Origin: Methylobacterium sp. WL119
Lineage (GTDB): Bacteria; Pseudomonadota; Alphaproteobacteria; Rhizobiales; Beijerinckiaceae
Assembly (NCBI RefSeq): GCF_008039875.1
Contig: NZ_VRUU01000011.1
Coordinates: 1 to 64,000, forward strand
Length of the DNA stretch: 64,000 bases
Reading direction: 5' to 3'
Shown: in pieces, positions 24,445 through 33,009 of the stretch
Numbering within the stretch: position 1 is the first letter of the stretch
Layout of the letters: the number at the start of each line of letters is the position of its first letter
The notes under the pieces: model-generated
What the model saw: the letters and a program-made list of their open reading frames with translations, nothing else
What the model was told of the DNA's origin: nothing
Database searches by the model: none
Program-made: the position numbers and the translations under genes

Positions 24445-25947
24445 ATGAAGAACGAAAAGAAGAAGCCTTGCCTTACAGTGCTGAGTGGCCGAGCAGGCTG
24501 TGGCAAGACCCAGCACATGCTGCACGAAATTGCTACGCAGCCCGGCCGTTACGTTCTGGTTGTGCCGCGTAAAGACTTGCTGGAAGAACATGTCGCCAGC
24601 TTGAAGACGATTTCCAGCAGTAATTCGACGTCGCTGAGCGTCAAGCCCATCCATTCCGATCAATCGACACGAGGAAACATCGCGCGGCGGATCGGTGACG
24701 CCCTCCAGGATGCTGCCCAAGATGACCACGTTGCCGTCGTCATTACGCATCAAGCTTTGTTCGAGTTCGATTCAGAACTCCTCTTCGATTGGAACGTTCG
24801 AATTGACGAACTTCCAGATGGAGGTATCGTTTCCGGCAGCATCAATCTCGGCGCGACATGGCAGGCTCTCGATGCCCGTTATGTTCTTGAACCCAGCGAA
24901 CGCAAAGGATGGTCTGTGGCCCGTCCCCGTGAGGGCATCGCGCCATTAACCCGCTCAGAGATCATGAATGACGTTCACCGAGATGTAGCAAGACTACATC
25001 GCGCTCTGACTGCGACTGCCAAGAAGGCGCTTATCAACATTCAGGAATGGAAGGACGCCAGCTTGAAGAATCGGGCAGTGGATTGGATGTCGATCTGGTC
25101 GCCATCAGATCTTGTTGGATGTAGCAGCTTGAGCATGACCGCAGCCAGTTACAAAGGCAGCCTCGTTGATCACGCAGTGCGCAAGGCCGGCAACATGGAC
25201 GTAGAGATCCGGGAGATCGATGCCGGTAACAAACGCACCGGGGACCCACAGATCCGAATCCACTATTACACCGACCACCTCGGATCGACCAAATGGTGGG
25301 CAGAAAAAGAGGGTGTTCGTTGCCTTGTGCGGATCTCCAGGCATCTAGAAGCCACGAAATTTCCTGGGTTCTGGACCTCCAATGACGCAATCAAGCTGTG
25401 CTTTGACGAACGATTTCCGGGCGAATGGTGTTCCCCAAAGCAGGCTGGCAGTAACGGACTTCGCCACCATACAGGGTGCGCAATAATATATTCGGCAAAA
25501 GCACAGAGTGCGGACGAACCGATTTTAGAACTTCTTGGTCTGAGCCGGGAAGATATTCAGGCTTCGCGAGAGGACGAAGATGTCTATCAATTTGTGATGC
25601 GTGGGGCCATACGTAATCATGATTTTGACGGTCGGTATGACATCTACGTCTATGACCGTTCGCAGGCAAATCACCTACAAGAACGACTGTCTGAGCAGGG
25701 CTTTGCGGATGTCGAACTCATTCCCGTTGTCGATGCCGGGATCATGGATGTCACCCGCCCTAAGCCTGCGACCAGCAAACGAACCGCCGTAACGGATGCC
25801 ACCTCGGACGCCGAACATAGAAAGCAGGCGCGGCTTATTGAGCGGAAGCGCGGTAGGGAGCGGCGCGAAAGCCAGCGCGCCGAGAAGATAGCCGCAGGTA
25901 ACTATCGCCGCCCAGGACGGCCAAAGAAAGCGTCGGCTTCGGTGTAG
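24445..25947 (+). CDS. P-loop helicase/ATPase-like protein with AT-hook-like tail
   Basis: A 500-residue protein. Walker A is GRAGCGKT (15-22), followed by YVLVVPRKDLLEEHV (a motif Ia-like strand), AVVITHQALF (motif Ib/II region) and RIDELP, which supplies an Asp-Glu Walker B pair at about 121-122. The rest lacks an obvious second RecA domain. The final 60 residues are strongly basic (ERKRGRERRESQRAEK) and end YRRPGRPKKASASV, whose GRP core is typical of AT-hooks. The gene is less GC-rich than the flanks. It is probably a DNA-translocating or sensing ATPase; the family is not recognised. Confidence 0.7.
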   Translation: MKNEKKKPCLTVLSGRAGCGKTQHMLHEIATQPGRYVLVVPRKDLLEEHVASLKTISSSNSTSLSVKPIHSDQSTRGNIARRIGDALQDAAQDDHVAVVITHQALFEFDSELLFDWNVRIDELPDGGIVSGSINLGATWQALDARYVLEPSERKGWSVARPREGIAPLTRSEIMNDVHRDVARLHRALTATAKKALINIQEWKDASLKNRAVDWMSIWSPSDLVGCSSLSMTAASYKGSLVDHAVRKAGNMDVEIREIDAGNKRTGDPQIRIHYYTDHLGSTKWWAEKEGVRCLVRISRHLEATKFPGFWTSNDAIKLCFDERFPGEWCSPKQAGSNGLRHHTGCAIIYSAKAQSADEPILELLGLSREDIQASREDEDVYQFVMRGAIRNHDFDGRYDIYVYDRSQANHLQERLSEQGFADVELIPVVDAGIMDVTRPKPATSKRTAVTDATSDAEHRKQARLIERKRGRERRESQRAEKIAAGNYRRPGRPKKASASV

Positions 25948-25995
25948 GAGACTTCGCAACGTTGGGAGGCGGCTTTTTGCCTGCCATTCACACCG

Positions 25996-26094
25996 TTACG
26001 GCGCACGGGTTGTCGTAGCCTCCAGCGCGGCCAGCACGTCGATGCCTCGTTTGGTACCCGCCGCGAGGGGCTCCTTCCAACCCGACCTAGCCAT
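25996..26094 (-). CDS. Possible 32-residue peptide
   Basis: ORF MARSGWKEPLAAGTKRGIDV and 12 more residues, with codon third positions almost all G or C, as in coding DNA. No ribosome-binding site is seen. It may be the tail of a lost gene. Low confidence. Confidence 0.2.
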   Translation of the reverse strand: MARSGWKEPLAAGTKRGIDVLAALEATTTRAP

Positions 26095-26243
26095 TCAGGT
26101 TCGCTGGTGCGATGCACGGAAGCGGACGTTAAGCGGGACGGCTCTGCACGGCCGAAACTGGCCGGAAACTATCTGACTGCTCACGGAAGAGCAGCGGGCC
26201 TGGAGCCAGCGACACAGTACGCTGCTACAAAGGCCATGTGGAG

Positions 26244-26269
26244 AACGGCTCGCCGAAGAGCGAGCCGTT
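26244..26269. terminator. 10-bp stem hairpin
   Basis: AACGGCTCGC, loop CGAAGA, GCGAGCCGTT: a perfect stem between the helicase-like gene and the convergent hydrolase gene. It has no T run on either side, so it is a terminator-like structure rather than a textbook intrinsic terminator. Confidence 0.5.
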
Positions 26270-26319
26270 CCGTGTTCGCAAATCTCATTAGCTAATGCAG
26301 CCTCAAAGCGACTGGCTTG

Positions 26320-27504
26320 TCAGCTACCTGAGGCTTCGTACGCCCGGAGAGCCCTCGTAGCATAGCGAACTCTAGTTCGGAGATTGGGCGTGAGCGGCTT
26401 CTCGAATTGCATTAGGAAGATACTGGTGGCGTCTTCGAGGGTTCTGGACTTTTGTATGTTCGACAGCACTCTCTTGTAGGACGTATTGAGCTCGTGGCTG
26501 AGAAAGGCCAAGTTGCCGTCGTAGGAATCGACACTCAGACCCTTCTCATGACAGAACGAAAAAAACTGCTTCCGTCGTGGTCCGGTCCACTGACACCACC
26601 CATAACCGCCGGGCGGCCGTATCGGATGCCGCTCCTGTAAGACGGAGAACCCTCCGCACTCGGCTCCCACATTACCGACGATCCCCGCAGCCTGATCCCG
26701 GTTAAGGCCGAAATCCGCTATCAGGTCCGACATGAGATGGGACGCCAGCCGATCAAATGGTCCCACGGCATCGCCGGATGCGAACATGAGCTCACTGAAG
26801 TACGCTGGATCTGCTCGTGGGTCGCGAGCGCTTTCAAGCTCCTCGACGAGTGGTACGTCCACCTCCGAGTCTTCCGTCTCAGCTTCGCTCTCCTCTCTGA
26901 AACTCACGGCGCCCGCTTCATTTTCAATGCGGGGGGAGCCGTCGTCCATGAATGGCTCTGGAAGATCGTTGGTATCCTCATCTTCGACAAGATTTTCATC
27001 GAGTTCACCAGCATCCAATTCGGCGAGCCGCATCTCGCCGGCTTGAGCCCTGAGGAAGTATTCTGTCGCAGTCCGGCCCTTTCCACTCGCGTAGCGAGGG
27101 TGAGTTTTGCCTTGAGCTTGATTATCAACAATATTCATCAAATCATCGTTCTTATTGTCGATAACAAGATAGATGTGGTCCGCGCCTGCGACGTCGTTCT
27201 TTACACTTCGACAGACACCGACGTCACCAGCTACTTGCTTCCCAACCTTAACTCGGCTCCACTTTCGATTTATGCGGAGCCGATCAGCGAGGTTTTGTGC
27301 GCCTCTTGTGACCGGAACATCAATGCCTGCCGCTCGAAGAAATTGGCTCAGTGTCGCCGCACATGACTTCGTCGGATACTTGTATCCACTGCCTTTCATT
27401 GATTTTGCAGCGGCTGTCTGAACTTTCTTAATCTGGTCAGGATCGGAGCCAATCTTGATCAAAGCCGAAACATGTTCTGCATCGTTGTTGCGAGAATTTG
27501 CCAA
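26320..27504 (-). CDS. Two-domain peptidoglycan hydrolase (NlpC/P60-like plus phage tail lysozyme)
   Basis: A 394-residue protein. Residues about 25-140 look like a cysteine amidase/peptidase: C48 in the helix KSCAATLSQFLRAAGI and H110 in AGADHIYLVID. An acidic linker (about 155-235) follows. The C-terminal domain (about 250-390) resembles the phage tail lysozyme family: FGLNRDQAAGIVGNVGAECG, GYGWCQWTGPRRKQFFSFC and SIFLMQFEKP, with the Glu of GAECGG as the likely catalytic acid. No signal peptide is visible, so delivery would need lysis or a secretion machine. Possible roles are a prophage lysin remnant or an antibacterial effector; no immunity gene is recognised. Confidence 0.75.
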   Translation of the reverse strand: MANSRNNDAEHVSALIKIGSDPDQIKKVQTAAAKSMKGSGYKYPTKSCAATLSQFLRAAGIDVPVTRGAQNLADRLRINRKWSRVKVGKQVAGDVGVCRSVKNDVAGADHIYLVIDNKNDDLMNIVDNQAQGKTHPRYASGKGRTATEYFLRAQAGEMRLAELDAGELDENLVEDEDTNDLPEPFMDDGSPRIENEAGAVSFREESEAETEDSEVDVPLVEELESARDPRADPAYFSELMFASGDAVGPFDRLASHLMSDLIADFGLNRDQAAGIVGNVGAECGGFSVLQERHPIRPPGGYGWCQWTGPRRKQFFSFCHEKGLSVDSYDGNLAFLSHELNTSYKRVLSNIQKSRTLEDATSIFLMQFEKPLTPNLRTRVRYATRALRAYEASGS

Positions 27505-27547
27505 AGTCGAACCCTCCCGAGTCTATCGCAGTTGAAGCTATCAAAGG

Positions 27548-27739
27548 TTGGCTACAATTCACAAGCGTGATGGCACACGATTGGTGGCCGGCTTTGTTTC
27601 CGAGGCCCATCTTCGCAGCGGATGTCACAGCTCAGCATTTCGCGATCGTGCCAAGAGCGCGCTACGGTCGCCAGCCGTGGAGCGCCGCAATGGCCTTACG
27701 CTGACGATTTCCTGGGGGGCCTACGGACCGTTGCTATAA
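27548..27739 (+). pseudogene. Decayed tyrosine integrase 5' remnant
   Basis: A TTG-initiated frame opening MATIHKRDGTRLVAGF, close to the usual integrase start (the island integrase begins MATIRKRND). It continues with SSAFRDRAKSALRSPAVERR, which resembles the S-x-T-F-x-x-K-A-x-A arm-domain strand and helix. The rest is scrambled, with no catalytic domain. The region up to 28080 holds nothing else recognisable. Confidence 0.35.
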
Positions 27740-28080
27740 ACAGTCACGTCCAATCTGAAGACCGACTGCTAGGCGAACGAATTGCTGCGATTCACGCCGC
27801 GCGCGCTTTCGCGATCCTTGCTGGCGCATCTGCTTCAGAGATCCGGGGGGGCTGGACGGCCGGAATAGGCGCGAAGCCGTCGCGCGTCGCCGTCTGAGCG
27901 ATAGTCCGGTTACTCGACTTTTTTCTAGAATGCAGACCGGCAGCAAACCACCCCGTTGCGGACTTCGCAGGTGGGTACCAAGCTCAGATATGGACCACGA
28001 GCTTGTCGATGCAACGTTTGCATTCCCGATAGGCGTGAACCTTATCGGCGTTCGAGGCGCAGCCCTTAACGCTCCGTCTA

Positions 28081-29343
28081 TCAGCGCACTGAGAAGGGCG
28101 ACTGGTAGGGGCGGCCGAACGGCACGCCATTGTTGACCGTCTGCACCGGCGCCAAGAAGCCCTTGCCGTCGCGGCGGTTGTTTCTGGTGTCCACCATCGA
28201 GAGGGGGCGCTCGACCCACTCCATCACCGAGACATCGCCGGGCGCGCCGACTTGAAGGGTTCCGAGCTTCAGGACGCGGTCGATGATTCCAGCCGGCTTG
28301 TGGGTCGCCATCGCGATCACCTGCTCCAGGCTGAAGCCCAGCGGCAGGAACTTGCTCATCACCACCGGAAGGAAGGGCATTCCGGGGGTGTTGCCGGAGA
28401 AGACGTGCAGGTCCGACGAGATCGTGTCAGGCGGCGCACCCTGCGCGATCGCAGCTTCCGCGACGGTGAAGTCGAACGAGCCGCCGCCATGGCCGATGTC
28501 GAACACGACGCCCCGGCGCTTGGCCTCCAGGGCTGCCGGCAGGAGCTTGCCGTCCTGGACGATGTTCGTCAACTGACCGGCGGTGTTGGGCGCTCCCGAG
28601 TAGCAATGTGTGAGGATATCGCCCGGCCGCAGCAGATCGAGGATCTGACTCATCAGCGCCGGCGTCTCGACGCCGCCGATGTGTACCATCACCTTCGCCG
28701 GCCGCCCCGACATCTCGCAGGCCTGGATGGCCCGCTTCAGCGGTTCAGCCCCATGCTTGAAGATGACGTTCTCGGACATCCGGACTTTGGCCCCGATGGC
28801 GAAGTCCGGGTTCTCGGCGATCGCCAGGGCGCAGGCCTCAACCTGGGCGTTGTCGATGTTGTACAACTCGGCCACCGGGAAGGCGGACAGGCCGTTGTTG
28901 GCGATGTGGATGAACGCGAACATCCGCGTCCGGGTTTGTGCCGCGATGTGGCGCCGGAGCGCCGCGATGTTGTTGGCGCCCGCGTCGCCCGCCGAGACGA
29001 CCGTGGTGACGCCTGAGAAAGGAACTGTCTCATCCGCCGGGATGCCGATCGCCGAACCATAGGGATAGGTGTGGGCGTGGAGATCGACGAGCCCCGGCAG
29101 GACGAGCTTGCCGGAGGCGTCGATCGTCTGCTTGGCGCGCTCAGCGGGGATGTCCGGCTCAAGGGCGGCCACCACGCCGAAGCGGATGCCGACGTCACGC
29201 TTGGCCCGGAGCGACTGGCTCGGGTCAATGACCTCCCCACCCTTGATCACCAAGTCGAAGCGGTCAGGCACAGCGGCGGCCGGCCCTACGGCCGCGATGG
29301 CGCCAGCGAGGCCGAGCCAAGTACGACGCGACAAATCGTACAT
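28081..29343 (-). CDS. Tat-exported amidohydrolase/deacetylase family metallohydrolase
   Basis: A 420-residue amidohydrolase of the dihydroorotase-like deacetylase group. A twin-arginine signal (LSRRTWLGLAGAIAAVGPAA) predicts folded export to the periplasm. The metal-binding motif is LVDLHAHTYPYG. Later ligands or active-site segments are KVMVHIGG, LTHCYSG, VVFDIGHGGGSFDF and DTISSDLHV. ATG 29343 has GGGAGG seven bases upstream. Likely hydrolyses a cyclic amide or N-acyl group; the substrate is unknown. Its GC-rich codon use is like the core genome and unlike the AT-rich island neighbours, so the island was built from several sources. Confidence 0.85.
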   Translation of the reverse strand: MYDLSRRTWLGLAGAIAAVGPAAAVPDRFDLVIKGGEVIDPSQSLRAKRDVGIRFGVVAALEPDIPAERAKQTIDASGKLVLPGLVDLHAHTYPYGSAIGIPADETVPFSGVTTVVSAGDAGANNIAALRRHIAAQTRTRMFAFIHIANNGLSAFPVAELYNIDNAQVEACALAIAENPDFAIGAKVRMSENVIFKHGAEPLKRAIQACEMSGRPAKVMVHIGGVETPALMSQILDLLRPGDILTHCYSGAPNTAGQLTNIVQDGKLLPAALEAKRRGVVFDIGHGGGSFDFTVAEAAIAQGAPPDTISSDLHVFSGNTPGMPFLPVVMSKFLPLGFSLEQVIAMATHKPAGIIDRVLKLGTLQVGAPGDVSVMEWVERPLSMVDTRNNRRDGKGFLAPVQTVNNGVPFGRPYQSPFSVR

Positions 29344-29753
29344 GGTACAACCTCCCTCAGGGCGCGGCCGCGCGCCGTTGGTCGGTGCGTCGGCGTGCAT
29401 GTCCCGTTGCACGGTGCGCGTTCTCCGATGCCACCGCACCGAAGCGTAGCTCTCGAATTTGCCAAGCTGCAAGATTCCGGAGAAACCGTGAGTTGACGAT
29501 AACTCAGGATTATATCGATAGCTGACGCTCCTTCACGCTCTACGCTCCGAATCGCCTTCGGCTTGAGGCCCTGGTGGCGGATCGAAACACGCCGCAGATG
29601 CGCGTCTGGCACACGGGTATCGTGCTCCTGAGCGCCAATGGTCACTGTTCGCTCGTAGGAAGCAACAGAGCAGATGAAGGTCGGCACTCCATAAACGCCG
29701 ACGATGCCCGCCGCTCGCTTCGCCGCGCATACACTTACGAAAGCTGGTCTACG
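29344..29753. other. No gene recognised
   Basis: About 410 bp upstream of the amidohydrolase. It presumably holds its promoter near 29490-29520, where an AT-richer patch lies. Overlapping open frames on both strands show no protein-like character. Confidence 0.4.
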
Positions 29754-30581
29754 CTAATGAAGTGCGGCATTCTTCCATGATGCAGTACGGAAGTTTGGAA
29801 CAGAGTTGGACCTTCTCGCTCTAGCAATTTTTCGCCTCTGACGAGCAATGCCGCCCTCAAAGATTCTTCGCCCGAACTCGGCCGAAAGAATACATGCAAG
29901 GGTGTCGTCGGAGTGATCCTCCTCAAGCAGTAAGGTAAGGCGCTCACGCTCGTCGTCATTCCAGCGATTGCGTGACGCGGGCTGTAGCTCCTCAACGCCT
30001 AAGTCAGAAAACTTGGCTGCCAGAGAGTAAGGCAAGTAACCAGTAAGCAAATGAGCGTTCAGTAAAGACACGGAAATGCCAAGCCCATGGGCTATGATAG
30101 ATTTACACTTGTCCTGTCCGCACTTAGCTTTGGCGGTATCCAAGAATTCTCGGGCGTCCATTCCAAGATCATGAGATGGGCGTCCTGAAACCACAGGCGT
30201 CTCCGACCGATCAACGTTCGTCTGGACCGATTCTAGCTGCTCAATTCGAGCTTGAAGCAGGGCATTTTCCTGTGCAAGCCGACCACACTTCTCGTCAGCT
30301 ATCGCTAAGCATTCGTCCTTTTGGGCCAGGGAAGAGCGCAAAGCTTCGACCTCGGCGGCGGTCCGCCTGTGGTCGTCTACGATCTTCGAAATGTTTCCGT
30401 TGCATGCAAGGGCTTTTTCGAATATTCCCCGCAACCCGCCTTCGACTGAGTTGATTTTCTCTCCGAAATTTCGCGAAAATGCGAGAACTTCCAGATCAGA
30501 CGTGGTTGGATGAGCAAAAACGGCAAAGATCTTCTGGCACTTGTTAGCCAATCGCTCATCGAATATTATAGTAGCGGTCAT
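29754..30581 (-). CDS. Coiled-coil protein with C-terminal Myb/SANT-like domain
   Basis: A 275-residue protein. The N-terminal 50 residues are globular (LANKCQKIFAVFAHPTTSDL). A coiled coil spans about 60-120 (ALRSSLAQKDECLAIADEKC and similar heptads). The C-terminal domain begins RNRWNDDERERLTLLLEEDH and continues DDTLACILSAEFGRRIFEGG, then RQRRKIARARR: Trp, acidic helix, then a basic third helix, as in Myb/SANT-type DNA-binding domains. It is probably a DNA-binding regulator or accessory factor. AT-richer than flanks. Confidence 0.6.
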   Translation of the reverse strand: MTATIIFDERLANKCQKIFAVFAHPTTSDLEVLAFSRNFGEKINSVEGGLRGIFEKALACNGNISKIVDDHRRTAAEVEALRSSLAQKDECLAIADEKCGRLAQENALLQARIEQLESVQTNVDRSETPVVSGRPSHDLGMDAREFLDTAKAKCGQDKCKSIIAHGLGISVSLLNAHLLTGYLPYSLAAKFSDLGVEELQPASRNRWNDDERERLTLLLEEDHSDDTLACILSAEFGRRIFEGGIARQRRKIARARRSNSVPNFRTASWKNAALH

Positions 30582-31012
30582 CTTAATAAGCCAAATTGAT
30601 TGAGGAAATGGATTTAGATCTAATGCAGCGCTAGAGACACTTCGACTATAAGTATCAGACTGCTTCGAGGCTGACGGATATACAAAGATTTACGAGGGCC
30701 GTTGTGCACGAAAACCGCGCTGCCTTCCTGATAGCAGCCTCCGATGAGTCGGTCCAGAGGGAATTCGCTTGCGAGTGTCGATGTTAATCCGAGGAGGCAT
30801 CTGACGCTCAGCGACGAAGGCAGCGAAGCAAAGGTGACCCGTCGTGAAGAAGCGCGTGTCCTACAGTCTAAAGAATCTTCCAGGATTAATTGACGCTCGC
30901 GGCTTCTAAGGCAGAATTCCAAGCATCCTAATTGGAGATCGCCTTGGAAGAAAATTGCTCCGATCAGAAATTATCAGCGCGCTCATGCCGACCCTACGGT
31001 GGATGGGCATTG
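30582..31012. other. No confident gene
   Basis: About 430 bp between the divergent SANT-like and PcfJ-like genes. It probably contains both promoters. A 100-codon minus frame at 30620-30922 has no ribosome-binding site and weak protein character. Confidence 0.35.
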
Positions 31013-32083
31013 ATGAAGGCGATTGAGCTTGACGCCCTGACGCCGTCAATTATTGCGACTTCGTTCCAGTGGGGATCATTGCGCCGTCAAGTCATGTTCC
31101 TGATCATCAGTCAGATGAGCACGACGCTCGATCCTTCAGAATTTCTATCGCGTTGTGGCGGCAGCGATGCCGAACCCATCATCGATCCCATCGCTCGCCT
31201 CGGCTCAGCGCTCCTCACACAACGGCCGCAGCATCTTTTGCGAGCGCTTCTGGGCACCGTCCCCGATGGCCTGATCGGCACCCTTCGCCGGCTCGGTCCC
31301 GAGCCAGCCGAGAACCCGCTTTTCTACACAACTCTCCTGCGCGTCTTCAATTCGCCCCAACCGGCTGATCGACTTCGGGTGCGCCTGCTCGGCCAATCCA
31401 CAGGCCCTTTGCGGCCGGGCCAGATTGAAGGGTTGGCCGTTCTAGATTCCGCGATGCTGCACCTCAGTGTGCTCGCCAGGACCAAAAGCGTGACCGAGGC
31501 CCAAACCCTCAACAACGCCGTCGCGTACGTTCGGGTGCGATGCAGCACGGCAACCGATAACGCGTTGCGTCAGTCACTCGATCGCATCTCGGAACAGCGC
31601 AAGATCTCGCACTGGTTCCGCCGCTGGGCGGAGCGATTCGACCGCCTGCCAGTCTACGCCTCACCGTTCGTGGCCGATCCCACACTTCGCGTGCTCGACA
31701 GCGGTCCTGCCCTGCTCGATGCCGGCCGCCGCTATGGCAATTGTCTCGCGAGTAAGATCGGGGAGGTCGTCACCGGCCGGTACCTATTCATCGAGCATCA
31801 ACCTGATCCTAGTCTGCCCGGTGCGATCGCAGAACTGCGCTACACGTCTAAGGGCTACGTCCTTGATGGCCTCTACATGAAAAGTAACGCGTCTCTTCCT
31901 CACGACCGTGCCGCTACTGTTCGTGCGCACTTGGCCAAATGCGGCGTTGCAATCCGCTGCCACGTCCCCGGCGACGAGGAACAGCTAAAGGCAACGGCCA
32001 AGCTTCTTGGCGTCTACGATTGGCGTGGTCATGGCGGCGACATGCCGTGGGGGCTCGACCTTGAGGAGGAGCTGGAGGGGTGA
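31013..32083 (+). CDS. Hypothetical protein with PcfJ-like segment
   Basis: A 356-residue protein. The N-terminal half is helical (EPIIDPIARLGSALLTQRPQ, then LLRALLGTVPDGLIGTLRRL). The C-terminal part has SGPALLDAGRRYGNCLASKI, then VVTGRYLFIEHQPDP and IAELRYTSKGYVLDGLYMKS. This recalls the Cys-containing L-x-x-E/A-G-x-x-x-x-N-C core of PcfJ-type plasmid proteins. Function unknown. The start is uncertain: the frame is open from 30932, and ATG 31094 is also possible. It is followed after two bases by the J-domain gene, with a shared GGAGGGG ribosome-binding stretch inside its last codons. Confidence 0.55.
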   Translation: MKAIELDALTPSIIATSFQWGSLRRQVMFLIISQMSTTLDPSEFLSRCGGSDAEPIIDPIARLGSALLTQRPQHLLRALLGTVPDGLIGTLRRLGPEPAENPLFYTTLLRVFNSPQPADRLRVRLLGQSTGPLRPGQIEGLAVLDSAMLHLSVLARTKSVTEAQTLNNAVAYVRVRCSTATDNALRQSLDRISEQRKISHWFRRWAERFDRLPVYASPFVADPTLRVLDSGPALLDAGRRYGNCLASKIGEVVTGRYLFIEHQPDPSLPGAIAELRYTSKGYVLDGLYMKSNASLPHDRAATVRAHLAKCGVAIRCHVPGDEEQLKATAKLLGVYDWRGHGGDMPWGLDLEEELEG

Positions 32084-32085
32084 CG

Positions 32086-32598
32086 ATGTCGTCGCTTCAG
32101 TTGCGAGGGCGCCCATGGCCACGCTTCGTACTTGGCTTTCCAGGGCGCGTCATCGCCCTCGGTCTCTCCTTCGCGCTGTTGATCCATGCCCCAACGATCT
32201 ACGCGCTCGTTTCGCTTTCGGCGATCGGCTGGGGCCTTTCGGCTTTCCTCGTCCTGAGTGAGGAATTCGAAGCCGCGAACATCGCACGATGCCGTGCCGA
32301 ACGCGATGTGTGCGAAGCCGTTGCAGAGCTGCGTTTAGCTCAAGGCCGAATCAGCAGCCTTACGGCTGAACTGATTGATGCCCGTGCATTGCGGTGCTCG
32401 GTCCAGAACGACGACGATTCGCTGTTCCGGAAGGTCGGCCTGCATCCGCAATGTCCGGCGTTCGTCATTGCTGCCGCTCGACGGGCCTACCGGCTAAATC
32501 TTCATCCAGATCGACATCCTGACAATTTGAAGCAACATGCTCACGCTCGCTTTGTCGCCGCTGAGCAGATTTTTGAAGAGATAACATCTAGTAGGTAG
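32086..32598 (+). CDS. Membrane-anchored J-domain protein
   Basis: A 170-residue protein. Two hydrophobic helices (about residues 20-60, VIALGLSFALLIHAPTIYAL and LSAIGWGLSAFLVL) are followed by a short coiled coil. A C-terminal J-domain follows: LFRKVGLHPQCPAFVIAAAR, RAYRLNLHPDRHPDN with the HPD tripeptide, and FVAAEQIFEEI. J-domains stimulate Hsp70 ATPase, so this would recruit DnaK to the membrane. Tight spacing with the upstream PcfJ-like gene suggests a joint role. Confidence 0.7.
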   Translation: MSSLQLRGRPWPRFVLGFPGRVIALGLSFALLIHAPTIYALVSLSAIGWGLSAFLVLSEEFEAANIARCRAERDVCEAVAELRLAQGRISSLTAELIDARALRCSVQNDDDSLFRKVGLHPQCPAFVIAAARRAYRLNLHPDRHPDNLKQHAHARFVAAEQIFEEITSSR

Positions 32599-32722
32599 CG
32601 GCGCTTATGCGGTAAGCATGCTTTGATATAGGCATGATACTCCTTAATTACATCTATGGATTGATGAAGAAGCTCGGAGGTGATGCTAGATTTGCTTGAT
32701 AACAAGCAATGGCAAAAACCGA

Positions 32723-32887
32723 ATGGCTAATTTAAAAGGACGCGTGGGAACCTCGATGAATGGGACAGTCATTCGTCCGAAACGGACTGATCCCAAACCA
32801 CCGAAGCGAATTCGAAAGAAAAGCTATCTCACTACGGAAGCTGAAGAACCGTATGTGCCGGGACAGCGCTTGATACGCCGTAGGTAA
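32723..32887 (+). CDS. Small basic hypothetical protein
   Basis: A 54-residue, very basic ORF (MANLKGRVGTSMNGTVIRPK, then PKPPKRIRKKSYLTTE, ending RRR). Charge and size would fit a nucleic-acid-associated peptide. No family and no clear ribosome-binding site. An in-frame upstream start at 32696 exists. Confidence 0.3.
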   Translation: MANLKGRVGTSMNGTVIRPKRTDPKPPKRIRKKSYLTTEAEEPYVPGQRLIRRR

Positions 32888-33009
32888 ACTCTTTCGGTTT
32901 GAGGATCATGCGGCCCGGCGCGAGCTTCCGCTTGATAGTGGGGTGCGCGAAAGTTCGAGCATCTGAACAGATCCTAGTCAGTCTGTGATCCAATTCACCC
33001 TGACTCTGC

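Noticed and set aside
30620..30922. 100-codon minus ORF between the SANT-like and PcfJ-like genes
   Set aside because: Lies in the divergent promoter region with weak protein character.
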